Origin: SHZI01 sp963698405
GTDB taxonomy: Bacteria > Pseudomonadota > Gammaproteobacteria > Steroidobacterales > GCA-2729495
Reading direction: 5' to 3'
Assembly (NCBI GenBank): GCA_963698405.1
Contig: CAVOQT010000017.1
Location: 248,001-312,000 of the forward strand
DNA: 64,000 bases
Position numbers and translations under genes: made by a program. Positions within the stretch are counted from its first letter, which is position 1. Each line of letters starts with the position of its first letter. Under the pieces are notes generated by a model. The model ran no database searches, was not told the origin of the DNA, and worked only from the letters and a program-made list of their open reading frames with translations. Below, in pieces: positions 50,735 to 61,480 of this stretch.

Positions 50735-51381
50735 TTGGCAGCAGCACCTGACGCTGCGGGCTTGGCACTCGACCCGACACTGGTCTCCAGTTTTGCCGCA
50801 TCGGCCTGCAGGCGGGCGATGACCGCATCGATACCCTTGGCTGCAATCTCGGCATTGAACTGGTTACGGTAGTTCTGCACGTAGGAAATGCCCTCGATGC
50901 GCACATCGAAAGCACGCCAGCCGTCTTTGGTCTGGCGCAGGCTGTAGTTCACCGGCAGGGTCGTACCGTCATTGAGCTGCATGATGCTCTTTACGACGGT
51001 GTTCCTGGGGTCAGGTGCAGCGCCTGTGCCCGGCAGGATTTTTACCTTGTCGCGCTCAAAGCGGAGCACGTAGCGTGCGTAGCTGCGCAGCAGGAAATCA
51101 TAGAAAGTATCGATGAACTTCTGCCGCTGCGCTGGCGTTGCCGTACGCCAGTGCTTGCCCAGCACCAGCCGGCCCGCGTAGTCGGTATCGAATACCGGCA
51201 GGAATATTTCATCAACCAGCTTGTAGAGATCAGCCGGATTGGCCTCCAGACGCGCATGCTGTCCTTCAACATGTCTGGCAAGCGTTTCTGCCGTCTCGGT
51301 CACCACCTGTTCCGGCGTTCGGGTGTCTGCCTGTGCAAGCATCGACAGCAGCAACAGGCCAAGCGTAGCGAAGATCTTCAT
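50731..51381 (-). CDS. mlaC: Periplasmic phospholipid carrier MlaC
   Basis: 216 aa with a signal peptide ending near AQADTRTP. The body fits MlaC (Ttg2D): LVDEIFLPVFDTDYAGRLVL, FIDTFYDFLLRSYARYVLRF, LNDGTTLPVNYSLR and KDGWRAFDVRIEGISYV. It carries phospholipid from MlaA to the MlaFEDB complex. Overlaps mlaB; 15 bp after mlaD. Confidence 0.96.
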   Translation of the reverse strand: MKIFATLGLLLLSMLAQADTRTPEQVVTETAETLARHVEGQHARLEANPADLYKLVDEIFLPVFDTDYAGRLVLGKHWRTATPAQRQKFIDTFYDFLLRSYARYVLRFERDKVKILPGTGAAPDPRNTVVKSIMQLNDGTTLPVNYSLRQTKDGWRAFDVRIEGISYVQNYRNQFNAEIAAKGIDAVIARLQADAAKLETSVGSSAKPAASGAAAK

Positions 51382-51396
51382 GGACGAATCACCCTC

Positions 51397-51879
51397 TTAT
51401 TCAGCAGCCGTACTGCCGCCCTCTTCAGCCTTGCTGAACAGAAACTTGCCGATCAGCTGTTCGAGTATCACGGCTGACTGGGTAAGCTGCAGCTCGCTGT
51501 TGTCAGCCAGATAGGTATCGGAACCACCGGCCCCGATGCCTATATATTTACTGCCCAGCAAACCGGCCGTCAGAATGCTGGCATCTGAATCATCCGGGAT
51601 GCGGTTGAACTGATTCTTAATGCGCATGGTAACCACAGCATCAAGCCGATCATTGTCAAATTCAATGCTCTCGACGCGGCCGATGTTCACACCTGACATC
51701 GCCACCTGCGACCGAATCTTCAGCCCGGCTACATCCTCGAAACGTGCCGTGACCCGATAACCCTCAGTGCCGGCATATTCATCCATATCCGTAGTCTGGG
51801 TTGCCAGAAAAAGCAGGGCAGCGAATCCCAGGAATACGAATAGCCCGGTACCGAACTCACGTGGTCTGCTGCTTTCCAT
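51397..51879 (-). CDS. mlaD: MlaD, MCE-domain lipid-binding subunit
   Basis: 160 aa. One N-terminal membrane helix (GLFVFLGFAALLFLATQT) is followed by a single MCE domain (YRVTARFEDVAGLKIRSQVA, MSGVNIGRVESIEF). The FNRIPDDSDASILTAGLLGSKYIGIGAGGS segment forms the hydrophobic pore region. Homohexamer on the periplasmic face of the ABC transporter. Shorter than E. coli MlaD (183 aa) at the C-terminus. Confidence 0.95.
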   Translation of the reverse strand: MESSRPREFGTGLFVFLGFAALLFLATQTTDMDEYAGTEGYRVTARFEDVAGLKIRSQVAMSGVNIGRVESIEFDNDRLDAVVTMRIKNQFNRIPDDSDASILTAGLLGSKYIGIGAGGSDTYLADNSELQLTQSAVILEQLIGKFLFSKAEEGGSTAAE

Positions 51880-51891
51880 ACCAAATCGTCC

Positions 51892-52659
51892 TCAAATCAG
51901 AAATGCGGTGATCATATAGTCGAGTATCAGCACGGCGATCGACGTCGTGACCACTGTACGTGTAGTTGCCATACCCACGCCTTCAGCTGTCGGTGCGCAA
52001 TTGTAGCCCTCATAAACGGCAATCAGGCTGGCGGCAATTCCAAACACGACGCTCTTCACTACGCCCTCGCCAATATCCGAGGGATCGACATATTCCTGCA
52101 TCTGCGACCAGAAGGCGCCGCCATCCACGCCCATGATATAGACGCCGATAAACCATGCCCCGAGGATGCCGATCGCATTGAATACTGCCGTCAGCAATGG
52201 AACCGATATGGCACCGCCAATAAACCGCGGCGCGACGATACGCCGGATCGGATCGATGGCCATCACCTCCATGGCTGCCAGCTGGTCGGTCGCACGCATG
52301 AGGCCGATTTCCGAGGCCAGCGAAGTACCGGCACGCCCGGCAAACAGGAGCGCGGTTACCACCGGCCCCAGTTCCTTCATGAGAGTCAGTGCGACACCCG
52401 CACCGAGAATGTCTTCCTGGCGCAGGCGGGCCAGCGAATCATAGCCTTGCAGGCCGATCACCATGCCGACAAAGAATGCCGAGGTCATGATGATCACCAG
52501 CGACAACACGCCTGCATTGTGAATCTGCGCGATAATCAGCCTGGGTCGCGCGAATGCAGCCGGACACTGTGCAAGGATCTCGCCAAGAAACAGCACCACT
52601 GCACCCAGTTTGCGCAGGGCAGCCAGCAAGCTGTTCTGCAGCTGCATCAACAGCACCAT
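51892..52659 (-). CDS. mlaE: MlaE, permease of the Mla ABC transporter
   Basis: 255 aa with five or more membrane helices. The family block GLQGYDSLARLRQEDILGAG, GRAGTSLASEIGLMRATDQL and AMEVMAIDPIRRIVAPRFIG is clear. The start overlaps the last base of the mlaF stop codon, so translation is coupled. Confidence 0.96.
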   Translation of the reverse strand: MVLLMQLQNSLLAALRKLGAVVLFLGEILAQCPAAFARPRLIIAQIHNAGVLSLVIIMTSAFFVGMVIGLQGYDSLARLRQEDILGAGVALTLMKELGPVVTALLFAGRAGTSLASEIGLMRATDQLAAMEVMAIDPIRRIVAPRFIGGAISVPLLTAVFNAIGILGAWFIGVYIMGVDGGAFWSQMQEYVDPSDIGEGVVKSVVFGIAASLIAVYEGYNCAPTAEGVGMATTRTVVTTSIAVLILDYMITAFLI

Positions 52660-53474
52660 CAGGAACCACCCAGCAACTGCTGCCGATAATCCGGCGCAGG
52701 ATAGTGAAACGGTACCGGCCCATCGGCAGCGCCGGTCATGAACTGACGGACCAGTTCAGACTTGCTGTTGGCCAGCTCATCCGGTGGACCGCTGGCGATC
52801 ACCTTGCCTTCAGAGAGCACGAAGCAATGATCGGCAATTTGCGAAATCTCTGCCACATCATGCGAGACCACGATACTGGTGAGTCCCAGCGCATCATTGT
52901 TGAGCCGGATCAACCGCAGAACCACGCCCAGGGAAATCGGGTCAAGGCCAGAGAACGGCTCATCGTAGAGCAGCAGCTCCGGATCCAGCACCATTGCCCG
53001 CGCCATCGCCACACGCCTCGCCATGCCACCGGACAGCTCCGATGGCATGAGACCTACCGCGCCACGCAGGCCCACGGAATGCAGCTTGGTGAGTACCACG
53101 TTGCGAAGCAGTCGTTCAGGCAAATTGGTGTTTTCACGCACGGGAAACGCCACGTTCTCAAACACACTGAGATCAGTCAGCAAAGCACTGTTCTGAAACA
53201 GCATGCCCATCCGACGTCGGAGCGCATAGAGTTCAGTACGGGATAACTGACCCACCTCCTGCCCAGCGACCCGGACACTGCCCGCATCGGCCTTGAGCTG
53301 GCCCGTCAGCATGCGCAGCAGTGTGGTCTTGCCACAACCGCTAGGCCCCATGATCGCGGTAATACTGCCGCGAGGGATCGAAAGCTCCAGCCCCTCAAAT
53401 ATCAGACGGCTGCCACGGGAAAACCGCAGGCCGCTGATCTCGATCAACTTGTCAGCGGCGGGAGATCCTTTCAC
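52659..53474 (-). CDS. mlaF: MlaF, ATPase of the Mla transporter
   Basis: 271 aa. Walker A GPSGCGKTTLLRML, signature LSGGMARRVAMARAM and Walker B LLLYDEPFSGLDP are all intact. The D-loop and H-loop (VVSHDVAEI) follow. The start overlaps the fba stop by 4 bp (ATGA), so the Mla genes follow fba as one transcription unit. Confidence 0.97.
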   Translation of the reverse strand: MKGSPAADKLIEISGLRFSRGSRLIFEGLELSIPRGSITAIMGPSGCGKTTLLRMLTGQLKADAGSVRVAGQEVGQLSRTELYALRRRMGMLFQNSALLTDLSVFENVAFPVRENTNLPERLLRNVVLTKLHSVGLRGAVGLMPSELSGGMARRVAMARAMVLDPELLLYDEPFSGLDPISLGVVLRLIRLNNDALGLTSIVVSHDVAEISQIADHCFVLSEGKVIASGPPDELANSKSELVRQFMTGAADGPVPFHYPAPDYRQQLLGGS

Positions 53475-54487
53475 GCGGCTTCCATTGCTGGCTGATACTT
53501 GCCGGCATGCGCCAGCCCGTTCAGGCGAGCACGCTTGAGGAATTCAGCCTGCCCTGCATTGACGTTTCCAGCCTTGCCTCCCCAGGCCTTGAGCACCGAT
53601 GCCTGCAGGGCCCGACCATAAGAGAAGGTCACCTGCCACGGTAGGCTACCCAGCGCGTTGATCGCACTGAGATGCTCAGTAGCCAACTCAGGGCTCTGCC
53701 CGCCCGACAGGAATGCGATGCCCGGTACCGTCGCCGGCACCATGCCCTTGAGGCAGCGAACCGTTGCTTTGGCAACCTCGGCTACCGATGCCTGCTGGCC
53801 ACAGGTCGTACCCGATACAATCATGTTTGGCTTGAGAACTATCCCTTCAAGATCAACATGATGACGGCGTAACTCAATGAAGGTTCTCTCCAGCGCCTCA
53901 TTGGTCACCTGCTCACAGCGCGCCAGCGTATGGTCGCCATCCATGAGCACTTCCGGCTCAACGATAGGGACAATGCCAGCTTCCTGGCACAGGGCTGCGT
54001 AGCGAGCCAGCGCATGGGCATTTGCCTGCAGGCAGTAAGCCGACGGTGCGCCGGGACCGATCGTGATGACTGCACGCCACTTGGCGAAACGCGCACCGAG
54101 ACCCGCGTACTCTTTCAGGCGCTCACGCAGACCATCCAGACCTTCAGTAATCTTCTCTCCGGGGAATCCCGCCAGGGCTTTGGCCCCTGCATCGACCTTG
54201 ATACCGGGAAGAATCCCCTGCTGGGCAAGGTATTTCGGGAAAGCAACGCCATCGCTGGTGGACTGACGGATGGTTTCGTCATACAGGATGACGCCACTGA
54301 TAAATTCGCTGGCACCAGGCGTGGTGAACAACAGGTCGCGATAGGCGCGACGGTTTTCTTCAGTGGATTCGAGCTTGATCGCATCAAAACGCTTTTTGAT
54401 CGTACCCGAGCTCTCGTCAGCGGCCAGAATTCCCTTGCCGGGTGCCACCATTGCCTGGGCGATAGCCGCCAGAGACTGCACAGTCAT
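53471..54487 (-). CDS. fba: Class I fructose-bisphosphate aldolase
   Basis: 338 aa with GGAGG before ATG 54487. It is the Schiff-base (class I, animal-like) type: GKGILAADESSGTIKKRF at the N-terminus, EPEVLMDGDH, catalytic Lys in LEGIVLKPNMIVSG and FLSGGQS near the C-terminus. Most Gammaproteobacteria use class II, so this is a less common choice. An extended -10 (TGCTATCCT) in the 170-bp gap upstream may drive fba-mlaFEDCB. Confidence 0.95.
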   Translation of the reverse strand: MTVQSLAAIAQAMVAPGKGILAADESSGTIKKRFDAIKLESTEENRRAYRDLLFTTPGASEFISGVILYDETIRQSTSDGVAFPKYLAQQGILPGIKVDAGAKALAGFPGEKITEGLDGLRERLKEYAGLGARFAKWRAVITIGPGAPSAYCLQANAHALARYAALCQEAGIVPIVEPEVLMDGDHTLARCEQVTNEALERTFIELRRHHVDLEGIVLKPNMIVSGTTCGQQASVAEVAKATVRCLKGMVPATVPGIAFLSGGQSPELATEHLSAINALGSLPWQVTFSYGRALQASVLKAWGGKAGNVNAGQAEFLKRARLNGLAHAGKYQPAMEAA

Positions 54488-54634
54488 GACATAAACCTCC
54501 GATTGTGACCCGGCTGCCGATGTCTGCAGCCCGTTATTTTTAGGCCGCCAAGGATAGCAAAATTCCGCGTAGCAGCTCAGATATCAATCAACCGCCGCAT
54601 AACCGTCCAGACCTGGCCTGTTCCACCCGAAAGC

Positions 54635-54659
54635 ATATTGGACTAAGATGGTCCCATAT
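54635..54659. promoter_or_regulatory. IscR type-1-like palindrome over the regulator start codon
   Basis: A 25-bp palindrome with arms ATATTGGAC and GTCCCATAT around a 7-bp centre (TAAGATG). It agrees at about 18 of 25 positions with the E. coli IscR type-1 motif (ATASYYGACTRWWWYAGTCR and so on). It covers the first bases of the Rrf2 gene (ATG 54658). TAAGAT inside it could be a -10 whose transcript would start at or beside the ATG. Confidence 0.6.
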
Positions 54660-55128
54660 GATCCGCATCAGCAAACTGACCGATTACGGCACGATGATTC
54701 TCGTGCATCTCGCCGCGCAAACGAGCGCCGTGAGTTCGGCCAACGATGTCGCGATCAGCACGCGTATTGCTCTGCCTACCGTGCAGAAGTTGCTCAAGAT
54801 TCTGGCCCGCGGCAACCTCGTGCACTCGCTGCGCGGCGCTGAGGGCGGTTATGCCCTGTCCCGTACGCCAGAGAATATCAGCGCAACAGAAATCGTCGAT
54901 GTACTTGAGGGGCCACTGAGTATCACTGAGTGCAGCATGCTCGACAGCCAGTGTGAGCTTGAAGAAGGCTGCCCGGTCGGCGATGCATGGCAGAAGATCA
55001 ACCGCGTCATCCGTTGCGCGCTCGACACGGTAACCCTGGCGGATCTGGCGCATCCACCACATGAGTTTCCTTTACCGAATATGTCGGTACGGCGCAGCAA
55101 AACCCCGGAACGCCGCTCGTCCGGCTGA
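54658..55128 (+). CDS. Rrf2 family Fe-S cluster regulator of the SUF operon
   Basis: 156 aa. The winged helix (ISKLTDYGTMILVHLAAQ, LPTVQKLLKILARGNLVHSL) and the cluster-binding cysteines (CSMLDSQCELEEGC) match IscR/SufR-type Rrf2 proteins, specifically the SUF-linked gammaproteobacterial group. It probably binds a [2Fe-2S] cluster and controls the suf genes directly downstream. No ribosome site is visible before the ATG, and a palindrome covers the start codon. Confidence 0.92.
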   Translation: MIRISKLTDYGTMILVHLAAQTSAVSSANDVAISTRIALPTVQKLLKILARGNLVHSLRGAEGGYALSRTPENISATEIVDVLEGPLSITECSMLDSQCELEEGCPVGDAWQKINRVIRCALDTVTLADLAHPPHEFPLPNMSVRRSKTPERRSSG

Positions 55129-55146
55129 ACAGAACACTGATCAAGT

Positions 55147-56598
<1,452 letters not shown>

Positions 56599-56615
56599 CC
56601 GGCTGCGTTTATCGC

Positions 56616-57401
56616 TTGCAATCAGCACCACTACTGACCATCACTGACCTGCGGGTCACCATAGCCGGCCGGGAAATCCTGACCGGTCTGAATCTCGTGG
56701 TACGCGCTGGCGAAGTACACGCCATCATGGGACCCAACGGCTCGGGAAAAAGCACCCTGGCACATGTGCTTGCCGGGCGTGACGGCTACACGATCACTGC
56801 AGGCTCGATAATTTTCCGTGAGCAGGATCTACTGGCAATGGAGCCGGAAGAACGCGCCCGGGCAGGGCTGTTCCTCGGCTTTCAGTATCCGGTTGAAGTT
56901 CCCGGTGTCAGCAATGTCTACCTGCTGCGAGCGGCATTGAATGCCCGCCGCAAGGCACGCGGCGAAACCGAGATCGATGCTGCACAGTTTCTCCGCCTGG
57001 TGCGAGAGAAGGCCAAACTGATGCAGATGAACGAAAGCTTTCTCAACCGTGGCGTCAATGAGGGATTCTCAGGTGGAGAAAAGAAGCGCAATGAGATTTT
57101 TCAGATGGCGGTGCTTGAGCCAGTACTCGGCATTCTCGACGAGACGGATTCAGGTCTCGATATCGATGCACTGAAAGTCGTAGCCAATGGCGTCAACAGC
57201 CAGCGCAGCCCGGACCGGGCCTTTATACTCGTAACGCACTACCAGCGTCTGCTGGATTACATACAACCGGACTTCGTGCATGTACTGTCCGGAGGCCAGA
57301 TCATCCGGACCGGCGACAAGTCGCTGGCACTGGAACTGGAAGCTGAGGGTTACGATCAAACAGTGGCCGCAGCAAAGCATCAGGCACAGACAGCTCGATG
57401 A
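56616..57401 (+). CDS. sufC: SUF system ATPase SufC
   Basis: 261 aa from TTG 56616. The frame extends far upstream inside sufB; family alignment begins at LLTITDLRVTIAGREIL, so TTG or a codon near it is the start. Walker A GPNGSGKSTLAHVL, signature-like GFSGGEKKRNEIFQM and Walker B LGILDETDSGLD are all intact. It provides ATP-driven conformational change to SufBD. Overlaps sufD by 4 bp. Confidence 0.95.
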   Translation: MQSAPLLTITDLRVTIAGREILTGLNLVVRAGEVHAIMGPNGSGKSTLAHVLAGRDGYTITAGSIIFREQDLLAMEPEERARAGLFLGFQYPVEVPGVSNVYLLRAALNARRKARGETEIDAAQFLRLVREKAKLMQMNESFLNRGVNEGFSGGEKKRNEIFQMAVLEPVLGILDETDSGLDIDALKVVANGVNSQRSPDRAFILVTHYQRLLDYIQPDFVHVLSGGQIIRTGDKSLALELEAEGYDQTVAAAKHQAQTAR

Positions 57402-58705
57402 ACGCCGAGGTCAACCCGATCTGGCGCGACGCCTGTCAGCGCAGCAGGAATGCCATTCCGCAACTTGCATGGCTAAGCGGTCTGCGCGATTCGGCAATCG
57501 GTGTATTGACCGAACACGGGCTGCCGGACAGCAGCCATGAAGAGTGGCGCTACACCAGCCTCGCTGACTACATGCAGCGTGGCACGGCATATCTTGCCGG
57601 CGATGGACAGACAAGCGATGCCAGCGTGGTTGCACCAGCGACCGAAGGTTTTTTGGGCGATCCACAACTCGTATTGCGGGATGGCGCCCTCGAGTTAGCT
57701 GCCGGCCAGGCACTGCCTGCCGGCATCGAGGTACACAGCTTGCGCACGCTCAGCCCGTTACTGCACGGGCGGGTTGCTGAGCTACTGGCCCCCCGCAAGG
57801 TACCGGACAGCATGCAAGCGCTGGCAGCGCTCAATCTGGCGCTGCTGAGCGACGGTTTATTCTTGCGCAGCACGGCGGCGGCCGACACGTCCGCCCCGCT
57901 GCACATTCGGCTCACGAGCAGCGGTACAGTCATGGCACAGCCTCGCCTGCTCATCGAGCTGGCGCCTGGCAGCCGACTGAATCTGATCATCGAACATCGC
58001 GGTGCTGCCGGCACGCTGGGCAATAGCATCACACAGATCCAATGTGGTGCCGACTCGCATCTTGATCTGCTACGCATCCAGGACCTCCCTGCTGATGCAC
58101 TGCTGACCGATATGACACAAATTGAATTGACCCGGGATGCGACACTGTCTGCCACCAGTCTCGATTTCGGCGGACAGCTTGTACGTCAGGATCTGTCTGT
58201 CACTCTGACCGGTTCGGGTGCAGCAGCGAATATTCATGGCGCATTCATCGTCGACGGCCACCGGCATATCGACAATCACACGACGGTCGAACACTGCGCA
58301 CCGGACACTAATAGTCGGGAGATTTTTCACGGCCTGGCCACCGACCATGGCCGTGGCGTGTTCAATGGCCGGATCGTCGTACAGTCAGGCGCAGTACGCA
58401 CGGTGTCAGCACTCAACAGCCGCAATCTGCTGCTGACCACTACTGCTGAAATCGACACCAAGCCGGAGTTGGAGATCTTTACCGATGATGTCCGTTGCAG
58501 TCATGGGGCGACCACCGGTCAACTCGACGCAAATGCGCTCTTCTATCTGCGCAGCCGTGGCCTCAATCCCGATGAAGCGCGACAGGCGCTGATCACTGCA
58601 TTCCTGCACGCGACACTCGCGGGTATCACGCCGGATGATCTGAGCGTACGTGTAGCTGCCCGACTGCAGTCACGCCTGGCAGCACTCGACGGAGCAGCAA
58701 TCTGA
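57398..58705 (+). CDS. sufD: SUF system scaffold subunit SufD
   Basis: 435 aa, ATG 57398 overlapping the sufC stop. Variable N-terminus followed by the beta-helix domain (LIIEHRGAAGTLGNSITQIQ, IHGAFIVDGHRHIDNHTTVE) and the C-terminal SufBD segment (DVRCSHGATTGQLDANALFY, LRSRGL), the family signature. It dimerises with SufB and binds SufC. Confidence 0.95.
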   Translation: MNAEVNPIWRDACQRSRNAIPQLAWLSGLRDSAIGVLTEHGLPDSSHEEWRYTSLADYMQRGTAYLAGDGQTSDASVVAPATEGFLGDPQLVLRDGALELAAGQALPAGIEVHSLRTLSPLLHGRVAELLAPRKVPDSMQALAALNLALLSDGLFLRSTAAADTSAPLHIRLTSSGTVMAQPRLLIELAPGSRLNLIIEHRGAAGTLGNSITQIQCGADSHLDLLRIQDLPADALLTDMTQIELTRDATLSATSLDFGGQLVRQDLSVTLTGSGAAANIHGAFIVDGHRHIDNHTTVEHCAPDTNSREIFHGLATDHGRGVFNGRIVVQSGAVRTVSALNSRNLLLTTTAEIDTKPELEIFTDDVRCSHGATTGQLDANALFYLRSRGLNPDEARQALITAFLHATLAGITPDDLSVRVAARLQSRLAALDGAAI

Positions 58706-59970
58706 TGAACAGCACCCCCAGACCATCAACGGCCGATGCGGTGCAGCCTGCATCCCACTTCGACGTAGAGGCGATCCGGCGTGATTTCCCGATCCTGCAC
58801 CAGAACATCAATGGCTATCCGCTGGCCTATCTGGACAGCGCCGCATCAACGCAGCGGCCGGTACAGGTGATCGACGCAATCCAGCGCTACTACACGCACG
58901 ATCATGCCAATGTTCACCGGGGCGTACACACGCTGAGCCACCGCGCCACGGATATCTACGAAGGTGCGCGGGAGTCGGTGCGCCGTTTCATCAATGCGCA
59001 ATCAACGCGCGAAATAGTTTTCACACGCGGCACCACGGAAGCCATCAACCTGATCGCTGCCACGTTCGGGCAGCGTTTATCCGCCGGTGATGAAATCCTG
59101 ATCAGCGAAATGGAGCATCACTCGAATATCGTGCCCTGGCAGATGCTATGCGAGCGCAGCGGCACGGTCCTGCGTGTCGTGCCGATCAACGATCGTGGCG
59201 AACTGCTGCTTGATGAGTTTGAAAAGCTGCTGGGTGAACGCACGCGCCTGGTGGCCATCACTCATGTCTCGAATGCACTCGGCAGCATAAACCCCGTCGA
59301 GCAGATCATTGCCAGTGCACGCGCGCGCGGCATACCGGTGCTGCTGGATGGTGCACAGGCGATTGCTCACCAGAGCGTCGACGTCCAGTCCCTGGACTGC
59401 GACTTCTATGCTTTTTCCGCTCACAAGATGTGTGGGCCGACCGGCATCGGCGTGCTCTATGGTCGTGAAGCCCTGCTGGAAACACTGCCGCCTTTCCAGG
59501 GCGGTGGCGACATGATTCTTGCCGTGAGCTTCAGCGGCACTACCTATAACGAACTGCCATACCGGCTGGAAGCCGGCACACCGCATATCGCCGGAGCCGC
59601 CGGCCTGGCAGCAGCCATCGACTACCTGCAGCAGGTCGGCATGGGCAATATCGCCGCCTACGAAGCAGAATTGCTGGCCTATGCCAGCAGTACGCTGAGC
59701 GCTCTGCCCGGCATCCGGTTGATTGGCACAGCCCGGCACAAAGCCGGTGTCGTGTCATTCAATGCCGACGGGATCCACCCCCACGACATCGGCACTGTTC
59801 TGGACCAGCATGGCGTGGCGATACGTGCCGGCCATCACTGTGCCATGCCGGTAATGGAACGCTTCGGCATCCCGGGCACTGCACGCGCCTCTTTTGCCTT
59901 TTACAACACGCGCGCCGAAATCGACCAGATGATCGATGCGCTGCGGCTCGCCCTGCGGATGTTCGCATGA
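58705..59970 (+). CDS. sufS: Cysteine desulfurase SufS
   Basis: Supplies sulfur as a persulfide to the cluster assembly machinery. It is 421 aa. PLP-binding Lys is in FSAHKMCGPTG and the active-site Cys is in IRAGHHCAMPVM, in the SufS (group II) context. Start ATG 58705 overlaps the sufD stop by one base. Other conserved blocks: VFTRGTTEAINLIA and EHHSNIVPWQ-like EMEHHSNIVPW. Confidence 0.97.
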   Translation: MNSTPRPSTADAVQPASHFDVEAIRRDFPILHQNINGYPLAYLDSAASTQRPVQVIDAIQRYYTHDHANVHRGVHTLSHRATDIYEGARESVRRFINAQSTREIVFTRGTTEAINLIAATFGQRLSAGDEILISEMEHHSNIVPWQMLCERSGTVLRVVPINDRGELLLDEFEKLLGERTRLVAITHVSNALGSINPVEQIIASARARGIPVLLDGAQAIAHQSVDVQSLDCDFYAFSAHKMCGPTGIGVLYGREALLETLPPFQGGGDMILAVSFSGTTYNELPYRLEAGTPHIAGAAGLAAAIDYLQQVGMGNIAAYEAELLAYASSTLSALPGIRLIGTARHKAGVVSFNADGIHPHDIGTVLDQHGVAIRAGHHCAMPVMERFGIPGTARASFAFYNTRAEIDQMIDALRLALRMFA

Positions 59971-60419
59971 CCGGAGCCACCACCTCGTTGACGGATCTCT
60001 ACCGGCAAACAGTCCTCAACCATAGCCGGCATCCGCATAACTGCCGGCGACCTGCGCTGCATGATCGTGAGGCAGAAGGTCACAATGCCCTGTGCGGCGA
60101 CAAGATCCACGTATATCTGCGTCTGGAGAATGATGCGCTGACTGATGTGGCATACGAACTGAGCGGCTGTGCGATTTCACTGGCCTCAGCCTCGATGATG
60201 AGCGATGCGGTCACAGGAAAAACCGTAACGGCCACACGCCAGACCATCGACGACTTCATGCGTGGCCTGTCAGACCCGCAAGCCGGCCAACTGAAAGGCG
60301 AACTGGCCGCCCTCAATGGCGTACGCGACTATCCGTCCAGAATCCGCTGCGCAACTCTGCCATGGCAGACGCTGCGCGCAGCGCTTGATACGGTCCGGGA
60401 GACCGTAACCACCGAGTGA
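59967..60419 (+). CDS. sufU: SUF-associated NifU/SufU-like sulfur acceptor
   Basis: 150 aa. It contains the IscU-fold cysteines in NALCGDKI, ELSGCAIS and RIRCATLPW, with the insertion between the second and third Cys seen in SufU. SufU accepts sulfur from SufS by zinc-ligand swapping in Firmicutes; here it would replace SufE, which is absent from the operon. Overlaps the sufS stop by 4 bp. Confidence 0.9.
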   Translation: MTGATTSLTDLYRQTVLNHSRHPHNCRRPALHDREAEGHNALCGDKIHVYLRLENDALTDVAYELSGCAISLASASMMSDAVTGKTVTATRQTIDDFMRGLSDPQAGQLKGELAALNGVRDYPSRIRCATLPWQTLRAALDTVRETVTTE

Positions 60420-60428
60420 GCACCTGCA

Positions 60429-60980
60429 ATGAATGGAATCGATAACGAACCGGTAGTAGTCAGACGCGACGTCGAGGGCCTGGTGGTACCAGCCGGAACT
60501 CCGGTAACGCTGCCGAAGGATGCACTGGCGTACATCACCCAGGCGATGGGTGGCAGCTTCACTGTGTACTTTGAGGGCAACCTGATACGTGTATCCGGCG
60601 CAGATGCTGATGCGCTTGGCAAGGAACCGATAGCCCCGCCGTCGTTGCCGGAAAATGCCACTGACGAGCAGTTTGAAGCGCTCGCTTGGGAACAGTTGAA
60701 GACCATCTACGATCCCGAGATCCCGATCAATGTCGTAGATCTCGGGCTGGTCTATGGCTGCACGATCTCGCGGCTTCCCTCCGGCGAACGCTCGGTCAAC
60801 ATCATGATGACGGTCACCGCACCCGGCTGCGGCATGGGTGAAATCCTGCTCGAGGAGGCGCGACAGAAAATCAGCCTGATACCGACCGCCGCCGAAGTGA
60901 ATGTCGAACTGGTCTTTGACCCACCATGGCACCGGGACATGATGTCAGAGGCGGCACGACTCGAAACAGGACTTTATTGA
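60429..60980 (+). CDS. sufT: Fe-S assembly protein SufT (MIP18/DUF59 family)
   Basis: 183 aa. The MIP18 core is near residues 90-170: TIYDPEIPINVVDLGLVYG and MTVTAPGCGMGEILLEEA, containing the conserved Cys. An N-terminal extension of about 85 residues (AYITQAMGGSFTVYF) is characteristic of SufT. It assists cluster maturation of target proteins. Last suf gene, 5 bp before sixA. Confidence 0.92.
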   Translation: MNGIDNEPVVVRRDVEGLVVPAGTPVTLPKDALAYITQAMGGSFTVYFEGNLIRVSGADADALGKEPIAPPSLPENATDEQFEALAWEQLKTIYDPEIPINVVDLGLVYGCTISRLPSGERSVNIMMTVTAPGCGMGEILLEEARQKISLIPTAAEVNVELVFDPPWHRDMMSEAARLETGLY

Positions 60981-60985
60981 GCACC

Positions 60986-61480
60986 ATGTTGCGCCGGCTG
61001 ACTTTACTCCGCCATGCCAAGTCTGCAGTACAGGAAGCCGGCATCGATGACCATGACCGGCCGCTTGCACAACGCGGTCAGCAGGATGCACCGGTGATGG
61101 GCCGGCGCCTGCTGGCACGCGGGTCCAGACCAACGCTGTTCCTCACCAGTTCTGCACTGCGCGCCCGCCACACCGCACAGATCGTGGCACGCGAGATCGG
61201 CTACCCCGCAGAATTCCTGCAGCGTGAGCCTGAACTGTATCTGGCCACACCGAAGCAGATCATGGCGGTAGTTGCCGGCCAGGGTGATAGCTATCGGGAC
61301 ATCATCATCTGCGGGCACAATCCCGGCCTGACAGAACTGGCCAATCAACTCACCGACAGCGATATCGACAATATTCCAACCTGCGGGATGGCCATCATCG
61401 ACCTTGAACTGGATAGCTGGTCAGCAATCACGACTGCTGCAGGCCGCCTGCATCTCTTCGATTATCCGAAAAAACCCTAA
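60986..61480 (+). CDS. sixA: Phosphohistidine phosphatase SixA
   Basis: 164 aa from ATG 60986; the frame extends upstream in sufT and is not used. RHG signature LTLLRHAKSA at the N-terminus and the second catalytic His in IICGHNPGLTELAN. In E. coli SixA acts on the phosphotransferase protein NPr. The suf genes upstream are probably co-transcribed. Its stop overlaps the convergent sppA gene by 4 bp. Confidence 0.92.
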   Translation: MLRRLTLLRHAKSAVQEAGIDDHDRPLAQRGQQDAPVMGRRLLARGSRPTLFLTSSALRARHTAQIVAREIGYPAEFLQREPELYLATPKQIMAVVAGQGDSYRDIIICGHNPGLTELANQLTDSDIDNIPTCGMAIIDLELDSWSAITTAAGRLHLFDYPKKP

